This document shows positions 17,112-24,713 of a stretch of 33,712 nt of DNA, piece by piece. The notes under the pieces are model-generated. The model worked only from the letters and a program-made list of their open reading frames with translations. It did no database searches and was not told where the DNA came from. Numbering within the stretch: the first letter of the stretch is position 1; every line of letters starts with the position of its first letter. A program made the position numbers and the translations under genes. Origin of the DNA: Candidatus Latescibacterota bacterium (lineage in GTDB: Bacteria > Latescibacterota > UBA2968 > GCA-2709665). Location of the stretch: NCBI GenBank assembly GCA_012271065.1, contig JAAXHE010000249.1:1-33712 (forward strand), given 5' to 3'.

Positions 17112-17858
17112 TTGACTATCCGACCGAACCGCGTCAAACGAAGGCTCGCCGAGGGCGGAGTCGCCTGCATCGCAAGCGGCTTCACGCATTCCGATGACAT
17201 CGACGCTTTCGGAGACTCCGGTTTCGACGGCGTCTGGCTGGAAGGAGAACACGGACCCGTCGACGCGGCCGACCTCGGCAACCTCACGAGGGCCTGCGAC
17301 ATCTGGGGGATGACCTCGATCGTCAGGGTCAACCGCAACGATCAGGCCCTCATTTACCGCACGCTGGACCGGGGCGCGCAGGGCATCGTCGTTCCTCACG
17401 TCAATACGGCTGCGGAGGCGCGCAACGTCGTCAATGGCGGTAAATTCGCGCCGTTGGGCAAGCGCGGCCTCTTCACCAGCCGCCAGGGTTACGGCGTACC
17501 CGATTACCTGCATGCCGCAAACGATGAGACGCTTCTGGTCGTACTCGTTGAGGACATCGTCGCGGTGCGGAACCTGGATGCCATCCTCGGGGTGGATCAA
17601 ATCGACGTCTTCTTCGTGGCGCCGTCGGATCTGGCCGCTTCGATGGGCCAAATCGGCAACAACGACCACCCCGATGTACAGCGCACGGTCGACGAGACGC
17701 TGATTCGCATCAGGGACGCGGGACGTACGCCGGGGACACTGACGACCAACAATAACGTGGAAAAATACACCGACCTCGGCGCACGATTCCTATTGACGAC
17801 TCTGGCCCCGTGGATCGCTGCCGGAGCAGCCGATTACCTGGAACGGGCACGGGGATAA
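17112..17858 (+). CDS. HpcH/HpaI family aldolase
   Basis: Class II, metal-dependent aldolase of the family that splits 2-keto-3-deoxy acids into pyruvate (or a related oxoacid) plus an aldehyde. The 248-residue TIM barrel shows FDGVWLEGEHGPVD, GAQGIVVPHVNTAAEARNVV, a metal-ligand glutamate in LVVLVEDIVAVRNLD, and APSDLAASMG, which matches the family's GPNDL-type motif. The start is TTG at 17112, with GGAG at 17100-17103 eight bases upstream. Between two polyuronate-type lyases it may act on a 2-keto-3-deoxy sugar acid made from lyase products; that link is inferred from position only. Confidence 0.85.
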   Translation: MTIRPNRVKRRLAEGGVACIASGFTHSDDIDAFGDSGFDGVWLEGEHGPVDAADLGNLTRACDIWGMTSIVRVNRNDQALIYRTLDRGAQGIVVPHVNTAAEARNVVNGGKFAPLGKRGLFTSRQGYGVPDYLHAANDETLLVVLVEDIVAVRNLDAILGVDQIDVFFVAPSDLAASMGQIGNNDHPDVQRTVDETLIRIRDAGRTPGTLTTNNNVEKYTDLGARFLLTTLAPWIAAGAADYLERARG

Positions 17859-18001
17859 CGGACTTCAGGTCTCCGTCCCGACAATCGAAGGGCGTCCGTG
17901 GCGGCGCGTTGTCGCGCGCGCAACCCGCCGGCCGGATTCCGGAAATCCATTTCCGAACGAGATCACCGGGAGTTCGAAACCAGCCCCAAGGCGAGAGCGC
18001 T

Positions 18002-20719
18002 ATGGAGACCGATACCAGTCCAGTCCGCCCCCCCTCATCCCTCTTCAAACCGCAGGATCTCGAAGTCGCCCGCATGAACATCGAGCGCCACGTCTGGGCC
18101 CGACGTTTTCTGAAAGATTTACTCGAGTCGATCGCCGTCGTACCCCATCTGACGAGAGCCGATTTGAGTCAGTGGATTCCCCGCGAGACGCCCAACAGCG
18201 AGCTCTTTACGATGTGCCCTGCCTGCGAGGCGGCCCCCGTGCACGGGCACTACAGCTGGAAACCGGAGAGTCCCGATCAACTGATCTGTACGACCTGCAA
18301 GACCGTCTATCCCAATTCGGACTACCCGGAAGACGTCGTATTCAGGACGGACTTCGGCGGAGGACAGGAAATCACGTATTATACGGGCAGACACTGGGAC
18401 CTGATCGGATTCCCCTTCGTCTCGTCCTGGACCGCCAACATCCGGGCACGAAAATGCGAGTACATGGCGCGCATGGCACGCCAGTGCGCGCTGGCCTACG
18501 CGCTGACAGAGGAGATCGGACACGCGGAACGGTCCAGGGATATCCTCCTGCGGTTCGCCGAAGTCTATCCCGGTTATATGGTTCACTCGGGATACGGAGA
18601 ATTCTCGGACGCGCCAGCCGAGGTCGCCGCGAAAAACATCCTGGATCTGCCCACGCCGGAACTGGTGGTGCCGCCAAACCGGCCGGACCGCAAACTGCAC
18701 GTGGGTTACTGGATGGCCGGGCGCGCCACGGGCGTGGGCATGGAAGGCACCTTCGTCTCAGACGTCACTATCGCCTACGACCTCACGCGCGGCGCAGGCG
18801 TCGCCGGCCGTCCAGTGTATACCCGGGACGCGCGCCGGAAGATCGAACGCGACCTCCTCCTTGAAAGCACGATCCTGCTGCTGGCCGATCCCGCCTTCAA
18901 CAACAAGAGCGCGACCAACCGCTCCGCCGCGGGCCTCGTCGGACTCTGTCTTGACGATCCCGTCCTGGTCCGCTTCGGCCTGGACGGATTCGATCATTTC
19001 GTCTACAACTGGTTTCTGGACGACGGCATGAGTTCCGAATCTCCCGGTTACGGATTCATGACGCTCAACGGCATCCGGCACTTCGCGGATGCCGCGCACG
19101 GGTACTCCTTCCCGGTGGACTCCGGCTCCACGGGAGCCCACCCGCAGAGCCTGGACATCTACGGAGACAGCCGTTACAGGGCGGTGCTGGAGGGATACGT
19201 CAAGAGCCCGATGCCCGATCTGGGGTACGGTGTTATCGCCGACGACGTAACCGCCTGCAGAATGTCCGTCGATATTGCCGATATAATCGCCGCCCGCTAC
19301 GGCGACGCGAACCACACCGCCCTTCTCGCCGAACTGTGCGAATTCGATCTGGAGAATCACGGCGGGGAGTATGCACTCTTCCACCGCGACCCGGACTTGA
19401 AAGCCGACCCGGCGGCTCCACTGTTCCTCACGGATCAGTTCTTTCCGTCCCTGCGAATCGGCCTGCTGCGCACCGGGGATAACGGACGCGCGAGTACCGC
19501 ACTCCTCAGCGCATCGGACTGGGGCGGACATCACCACGAAGACAGCCTGAATCTTGTCTACTGGAAAGACGGACGGGAAGTCCTGACCGACCTGGGTTAC
19601 CTCTGGGACCGGCCGGATAAACAAAATACCGTTCGCACCATCGCGCACAACACGGTGGTCGTCGACGAACAGGACCAGAAACGCGACGGCCGCGGCGGCG
19701 GCCTCCATCTGTTCGACAGTACCGGTCGGGTCAAGGTCGCCGAAGTTTCTTCCAGAGCCTACGACGTCGATACCTATCGCCGCCTGTGCGTGGTAATCGA
19801 CCATGGCGGCGCAGGCAGCTATCTGATCGATTGCTTCAGTGTGACCGGCGGCCGCGTTCACGATTATCTGTTTCACGGACCGGTCGCCGAAGGCGAAACG
19901 CGGAACCTGGACCTCCAGCCGACCGCCGCGGAATGGCAGGACCTGACGGGTCTGGCCGCGGCAAGGGCCGAAAGGGCATGGTCGATCCACTTCGACATGG
20001 ACGGGCAGCGGTTCACCGCGCATGCGCTGCCAGACGCCGACGAGCAGGTGTTTATCGGAAGGGGCTGGGGCGAACGGGGCACAGGCTCACGCGACAATGT
20101 CAAGACCGGTGAAACCTTACCGTATGTGGTCCGCCGCCGCACCGGCCTTCCCGCCCGGAGCGTCTTTCTGAGCCTTTTCGACGTCAGTCCCCGTTCCCGT
20201 CCGTACGTTGCGTCGGTGGAGAGGCTCGCCCCCGTTTACGGTGACGCCGCGGGAGTTGTCGTCTCACGGGAATCGGGCACGGACATCATTGTGGTCTGTC
20301 CCGAGGGTCAGACTGCTGTTTTTGACTTTCCACAGGGAACACTTGAAACAAACGGCCGGGTTTCCGTATTCTCCTTGGCCCGGGACGGACAACCGGCGTT
20401 TGCCTATCTGCTTGGCGGCACAATGGCCAGACTGAACGATCACGCGCTGGAACTGGACGCGCCGGTTGTCGGCGGAAGGATACTCGACGTGAATACCGAC
20501 AATACCAGCAGCCGTTACCGGATCGACCGGCTGCCGTCCAACGAGAATCCGGTCGGACACACACTGATGGTCCGGGGCGGCGCCTACGACACGGGGTACC
20601 CCATTCTGCATATCGAGTCCGACGATCAATCGACGTACGTCTACACCAAACGCGAAGGTCTCGGATATGATGCCATTCCCGCCGAGAGGTGGAAGATGGT
20701 CCGCAGCGTGAGTGGTTAG
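18002..20719 (+). CDS. Large heparinase II/III family lyase (905 aa)
   Basis: Predicted polysaccharide or oligosaccharide lyase. An N-terminal zinc-ribbon-like insert has C72-x-x-C75 (MCPACEAA) and C96-x-x-C99 (ICTTCKTVYP). An alpha/alpha toroid follows (SESPGYGFMTLNGI). Then comes the heparinase II/III beta-sandwich with GGHHHEDSLNLVYW near 508-521 and TIAHNTVVVDEQDQ, followed by a long beta-rich tail. No signal peptide is seen, so it is probably cytoplasmic. The open frame extends upstream to 17810 and would overlap the aldolase; the ATG at 18002 after GGCGAG is preferred. It is only broadly related to the 624-residue lyase upstream, so the pair may act on different bonds or chain lengths. 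Confidence 0.82.
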   Translation: METDTSPVRPPSSLFKPQDLEVARMNIERHVWARRFLKDLLESIAVVPHLTRADLSQWIPRETPNSELFTMCPACEAAPVHGHYSWKPESPDQLICTTCKTVYPNSDYPEDVVFRTDFGGGQEITYYTGRHWDLIGFPFVSSWTANIRARKCEYMARMARQCALAYALTEEIGHAERSRDILLRFAEVYPGYMVHSGYGEFSDAPAEVAAKNILDLPTPELVVPPNRPDRKLHVGYWMAGRATGVGMEGTFVSDVTIAYDLTRGAGVAGRPVYTRDARRKIERDLLLESTILLLADPAFNNKSATNRSAAGLVGLCLDDPVLVRFGLDGFDHFVYNWFLDDGMSSESPGYGFMTLNGIRHFADAAHGYSFPVDSGSTGAHPQSLDIYGDSRYRAVLEGYVKSPMPDLGYGVIADDVTACRMSVDIADIIAARYGDANHTALLAELCEFDLENHGGEYALFHRDPDLKADPAAPLFLTDQFFPSLRIGLLRTGDNGRASTALLSASDWGGHHHEDSLNLVYWKDGREVLTDLGYLWDRPDKQNTVRTIAHNTVVVDEQDQKRDGRGGGLHLFDSTGRVKVAEVSSRAYDVDTYRRLCVVIDHGGAGSYLIDCFSVTGGRVHDYLFHGPVAEGETRNLDLQPTAAEWQDLTGLAAARAERAWSIHFDMDGQRFTAHALPDADEQVFIGRGWGERGTGSRDNVKTGETLPYVVRRRTGLPARSVFLSLFDVSPRSRPYVASVERLAPVYGDAAGVVVSRESGTDIIVVCPEGQTAVFDFPQGTLETNGRVSVFSLARDGQPAFAYLLGGTMARLNDHALELDAPVVGGRILDVNTDNTSSRYRIDRLPSNENPVGHTLMVRGGAYDTGYPILHIESDDQSTYVYTKREGLGYDAIPAERWKMVRSVSG

Positions 20720-20726
20720 CTAAAGA

Positions 20727-20755
20727 TTGACAAACAGACCCGTTTTTGTTACGTT
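20727..20755 (+). promoter_or_regulatory. Promoter before the polyprenyl synthase gene
   Basis: TTGACA (20727-20732, perfect) is followed after 17 bp by TACGTT (20750-20755). A TG one base before the -10 makes it an extended -10 type. It starts 7 bp after the large lyase stop and separates that unit from ispB-secDF. Confidence 0.6.
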
Positions 20756-20834
20756 CGAGGGTCTTATTCCGATATTGAACCTGCCGCATTCTCAGGTCCG
20801 AACCGCAACCGGCGCACGTCGAAGCCAAAACCCT

Positions 20835-21800
20835 ATGCTAGATCAGATTCTTCAGCCCATACAGCCCCAGATCAAGCGATTCGAAAGGCGATTCACAGAG
20901 ACGCTCGCCTCCGATGTGAATCTGGTTCAGGCCATGGGCAGCCATATTCTGACGACGAAGGGCAAGATCATCCGCCCGGCCCTCTCTCTACTGACCGCAC
21001 AGGCCATCGGACGATGTTCCGACAGGGTGGTGGATGCCGCTGCCGGCATTGAAATCATCCACACGGCGACATTAATCCACGATGACGTCATCGACCTTGC
21101 CGACAAACGCCGGGGCGCGGAGGTCCTCAACCTGAGGTGGGGCAACAAGGCCGCCGTCCTGATGGGAGACTTTCTCCTGGCCAGGGCCTTGCAACTTCTG
21201 GTCGGCCTCGACTCCATGGACGTGATGCGAGCCGCCACACGCGCAGTGAGTCGGATGATCGAGGGTGAAATACTGGAAGTGGAGAGCGGAAACGACGCGG
21301 TGGCGGCACGCTATTTCAAGATGATCGACAAGAAGACCGCATCGCTGATGGCCCTCGCCTGCGAGGTTGGCGCCATTCTGGCGGGCGGTACGCCCGAGCA
21401 GGTCTCCCGGATGTCCACGTTCGGACAGGATGTGGGAATCGCCTTCCAGATAACCGACGATCTCCTGGACTTCATTGGCGACGAAGCGTCTCTTGGCAAG
21501 CCGGTCGGGACCGACGTACGGGAGAGAAAACTGACGTTGCCGCTCATTCGCGCACTGGCCAATTGTCCCAACGGCGATGCCGAAACGATCCAGGCGAAGG
21601 TGCGGAACGGCATAGAATCCGATGCGGAGCTCCACGAGGTTTTCCGCTTCGTCCGGCGTTACGACGGTATCGAGGCCGCCCGCCAGGAAGCGCGGAAATA
21701 CGCGTCCTCTGGTCTCAGGAGTCTGGCGGAACTGAAATCATCGGAAGCGCGAAATGCGCTGGAACTCGCTGTAAGACACGTGGTCGACCGGCAGAAGTAG
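20835..21800 (+). CDS. ispB: Polyprenyl (octaprenyl-type) diphosphate synthase
   Basis: Condenses isopentenyl diphosphate units onto an allylic primer to make the side chain of respiratory quinones. The 321 residues contain both aspartate-rich motifs: HDDVIDLADKRRG near 80-92 and ITDDLLDFIG near 205-214. KGKIIRPALSLLTAQ is the IPP-binding region, and KKTASLMALACEVGAILAG follows. An in-frame TTG at 20727 would lie inside the -35 box, so the ATG at 20835 is used. Chain length cannot be fixed from sequence alone; the long-chain IspB-like group fits better than geranylgeranyl synthases. It is followed by secDF. Confidence 0.9.
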   Translation: MLDQILQPIQPQIKRFERRFTETLASDVNLVQAMGSHILTTKGKIIRPALSLLTAQAIGRCSDRVVDAAAGIEIIHTATLIHDDVIDLADKRRGAEVLNLRWGNKAAVLMGDFLLARALQLLVGLDSMDVMRAATRAVSRMIEGEILEVESGNDAVAARYFKMIDKKTASLMALACEVGAILAGGTPEQVSRMSTFGQDVGIAFQITDDLLDFIGDEASLGKPVGTDVRERKLTLPLIRALANCPNGDAETIQAKVRNGIESDAELHEVFRFVRRYDGIEAARQEARKYASSGLRSLAELKSSEARNALELAVRHVVDRQK

Positions 21801-21824
21801 ACCGTCTTGTCCGGAGGAACAACA

Positions 21825-21899
21825 TTGTCGCCCGACGCCACTCCGAACCCGGAGCCGTCGAGCTTACAGGAGTCAAGATTCGATAATGAAAAGAGATAA
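21825..21899 (+). CDS. Possible 24-codon leader ORF before secDF
   Basis: A TTG codon at 21825 lies 7 nt after a near-perfect Shine-Dalgarno, GGAGG (21813-21817), and opens a 24-codon frame (SPDATPNPEPSSLQESRFDN, then EKR) ending in TAA at 21897-21899, past the secDF start. The secDF gene's own AGGAG (21868-21872) is 13 nt from its ATG, rather far. The short frame could couple translation to secDF. It has no signal or membrane segment and no homology I recognise, so it may be chance. Confidence 0.3.
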   Translation: MSPDATPNPEPSSLQESRFDNEKR

Positions 21900-24438
21900 C
21901 CCGCGCATTCTGATTATCCTCGCTACAATCCTGCTGGCCGTGTATTACCTCTTTCCCACGTACCGGTACTACTTCGACCCGCCTTCGGATCCCGACAGAC
22001 TCGAAGCCGCCAAAAGGGAAGCCGTCAACCTGGGTCTGGATCTTCAGGGCGGCATCCATCTGGTACTCGAGGTGGATCCGACCGGACTCTCCGAAGACGA
22101 GCGGACGGACGTTGTCGATCGCGTCAAGGCGATCATCACCAACCGGGTCGATCAGTTCGGTGTGGCCGAACCCATTATCCACCGGGAGGGCGAGTGGCGG
22201 ATCGTGGTTGAACTTCCCGGCGTTCAGGACGTGGAGCGCGCCAAGAATCTCATTCAGACGCAGGCCCGGCTCGAGTTCAAGATCCTCGCACCCGTAACCG
22301 ACCGCTTCGGCCTGATCGACAAAATCGAATCGCGCCTGGCCGCGCGGGCCGGAGAAGACCCGACAAGAAAGGACGCAGCCGGCCTATTCGAGGAAGAGGC
22401 CGAAGATGAAAAACCGTCGATCAAACGGTACGTACTCTCCCTGGGAGAAGATCTGATTGTTCCCGCCGACAGAATACAGACCGTAAAGGCCCTGCTGTTC
22501 GAAGATCCTGAAATCCAGGGGCTTTTTCCGGACGATACCCAGTTCCTGTGGGGAAACGAAGTGGAGGAATTCGGCGATGGACAGAAGTACCGCCGCCTCT
22601 ACTATCTGTACAAGCGCATCGAAATGACCGGCGAAATCGTCCAGGACGCAAAAGTGACCAAGGGTCAGAGTTTCGAAAACGCAGGGCAGCCCATCATCAA
22701 CTTCACCACAACCAACGACGGTATCAAGCTCTTCTCCCGGGTGACAGGCGCTCACCTGGAAGAACGCATGGCCATCATTCTCGATGACCAGGTTTACTCG
22801 GCGCCGACCATTCGCGCCAAGATTCGAGACGGGCGGTCCATTATCGAAGGCAGTGGAGACCTGGAGGAAGCGAAAGACCTGGCCATTGTCTTACGGGCGG
22901 GCGCCCTTCCTGCCAACGCGCCTATCGTAGAAGACCGGACCGTCGGTCCTTCGCTCGGAAGGGACTCCATCGAGCAGGGGCGGAAGGCTGCCCTGATCGG
23001 CCTGGCCATCGTAATGGTATTCATGATTCTCTATTACGGCCTTTCCGGGATCGTCGCGAACTTTGCGTTGTTCCTGAATCTCGTGTTCGTGATGGCGGTC
23101 CTCGCCGGATTTGGCGGGACGCTCACTCTGCCCGGAATCGCCGGTATTATCCTGACCATCGGCATGGCCGTCGATGCCAACGTCCTCATCTTCGAGCGTA
23201 TCCGCGAAGAGTTGCGCAACGGCAAGACCGTCCGTGTCGCCGTGGAAGACGGATACGGCAGAGCGCTGCTCACCATTGTCGACGCCAACATTACCACGAT
23301 CATCACCGCCGTCGTACTCTACCAGTTCGGTACGGGTCCCATCCGGGGCTTCGCACTGACGCTGATGGTCGGTATCCTCTGCAGTATGTACACCGCACTG
23401 TTCGTCACCCGAACCCTCTTCAATATTGCGATCAATCGCTGGCAGCTCACCTCCATCAGCATCGGCAGACTGACCGTATTCCGTCGTCCTTCGTTCGACT
23501 TTCTCAGCCTGCGCAAACCGGCATTCGTTCTGTCGGCGTTTCTTATACTGATCGGAGTGGGCTCCACGATTACGAAGGGGGGTTACAACCTCGGCATCGA
23601 CTTCGCAGGCGGCACGCTGCTGGAGCTGCACTTCAATCCTCCGGTTGAGGTCGCAAATCTGAGGGATGCCCTGCAGGACGTCGACGTCAAGGGTGAAAGA
23701 CGAGACCTCAGACACAGCGAAATCAAGGTCTTCGGCCCGGCATCCGATATACTTATTCGCGTTGAGGAAGAAGCGGAAGGAACAGTCACGGCGGATGCCA
23801 TAAAAAACACGCTTAAAACCGAATTCGGGTACAGCATTCCCGATCCAACACAGTGGCTGCGGCGCCAGGAGGCGGTTGGGCCCAAAATCGGCAGCGAACT
23901 CAAACAGAATGCGGTAAATGCCATCCTCGTCTCCCTGGTTCTGATCGTCTTTTACATCTGGTGGCGCTTCAAGCAGATTCAGTTCGGCATTGCCGCCGTG
24001 GTGGCGCTTTTCCACGACGTCCTGATCACCCTGGGCGTGTTTTCCCTGATGGATAAAGAGATATCTCTCGCCATTGTGGCAGCGCTGCTTACGATCGTCG
24101 GATACTCACTGAACGATACCATTGTGGTCTACGACCGCATCCGTGAGAATCGAAAGCTCTACCGCCGAGACAGTTCGGCTGAGGTCATCAACCGGAGCAT
24201 CAATGAAAGCCTGAATCGTACCGTACTCACCTCCGGGACAACCCTGCTCGTTGTCCTGGGCCTGCTTCTCCTGGGTGGGGAGGTCATTCGCGACTTTGCC
24301 TTCGCTCTGATGATCGGGGTAATTATAGGAACCTACTCTTCCTCGTTCGTGGCCAGTCCGCTGGTGCTGGTCTGGCAGAATGCCCTCGATCGCCGGAAGG
24401 AGACCGCGGTCGCCGCCGCGCGTCGTGCGAGAGCATAA
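21886..24438 (+). CDS. secDF: Fused protein-export membrane protein SecDF
   Basis: Proton-driven accessory of the Sec translocon that helps pull exported proteins across the inner membrane. The 850 residues join SecD and SecF: TM1 (ILIILATILLAVYYLF), the SecD signature LGLDLQGGIHLVLEVDP, the periplasmic P1 region, then a TM bundle with GMAVDANVLIFERIREE. SecF begins near residue 540, with GIDFAGGTLLEL, a second TM bundle and NDTIVVYDRIREN. The two conserved aspartates in the TM4-type motifs are the proton-relay candidates. A gene for YajC, often just upstream of secD, is absent here; only a possible short ORF precedes it. A strong terminator follows. Confidence 0.95.
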   Translation: MKRDNPRILIILATILLAVYYLFPTYRYYFDPPSDPDRLEAAKREAVNLGLDLQGGIHLVLEVDPTGLSEDERTDVVDRVKAIITNRVDQFGVAEPIIHREGEWRIVVELPGVQDVERAKNLIQTQARLEFKILAPVTDRFGLIDKIESRLAARAGEDPTRKDAAGLFEEEAEDEKPSIKRYVLSLGEDLIVPADRIQTVKALLFEDPEIQGLFPDDTQFLWGNEVEEFGDGQKYRRLYYLYKRIEMTGEIVQDAKVTKGQSFENAGQPIINFTTTNDGIKLFSRVTGAHLEERMAIILDDQVYSAPTIRAKIRDGRSIIEGSGDLEEAKDLAIVLRAGALPANAPIVEDRTVGPSLGRDSIEQGRKAALIGLAIVMVFMILYYGLSGIVANFALFLNLVFVMAVLAGFGGTLTLPGIAGIILTIGMAVDANVLIFERIREELRNGKTVRVAVEDGYGRALLTIVDANITTIITAVVLYQFGTGPIRGFALTLMVGILCSMYTALFVTRTLFNIAINRWQLTSISIGRLTVFRRPSFDFLSLRKPAFVLSAFLILIGVGSTITKGGYNLGIDFAGGTLLELHFNPPVEVANLRDALQDVDVKGERRDLRHSEIKVFGPASDILIRVEEEAEGTVTADAIKNTLKTEFGYSIPDPTQWLRRQEAVGPKIGSELKQNAVNAILVSLVLIVFYIWWRFKQIQFGIAAVVALFHDVLITLGVFSLMDKEISLAIVAALLTIVGYSLNDTIVVYDRIRENRKLYRRDSSAEVINRSINESLNRTVLTSGTTLLVVLGLLLLGGEVIRDFAFALMIGVIIGTYSSSFVASPLVLVWQNALDRRKETAVAAARRARA

Positions 24439-24460
24439 CGAGGCAATCCCAACCGAATTG

Positions 24461-24497
24461 AAGAAGCCCGGCGAGACTATCGCCGGGCTTCTTTGTT
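24461..24497 (+). terminator. Rho-independent terminator after secDF
   Basis: A perfect 14-bp stem pairs 24461-24474 (AAGAAGCCCGGCGA) with 24480-24493 (TCGCCGGGCTTCTT) around a 5-base loop, followed by TGTT. It starts 22 nt after the secDF stop and lies between convergent genes. Confidence 0.92.
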
Positions 24498-24593
24498 GCC
24501 CTTCCGGGCCCATGTCTCACTGCCAGGTCGGGGCGCGGTCCGTGCGTATTCAGTGTTCTGTCCCGGATATTGATTGCCGAAATTCGGCCGCCG

Positions 24594-24617
24594 AGTCGCC
24601 CGGCTCGCAGGGCGACT
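24594..24617. repeat. 8-bp inverted repeat between secDF and PBP1A
   Basis: AGTCGCCC (24594-24601) and GGGCGACT (24610-24617) form a perfect hairpin with an 8-base loop. Neither strand has a T-run after it, so a terminator role for the PBP1A gene is doubtful. The rest of 24498-24713 shows nothing I can name. Confidence 0.3.
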
Positions 24618-24713
24618 GAGTAGGGCGACCTGCGCAAAGTCGGCGAACGAGGGAAACGCAGCAAGAGGGGATGAATCGGCGGATGAATGGTGACAAATTT
24701 CCGGGACGGAACA

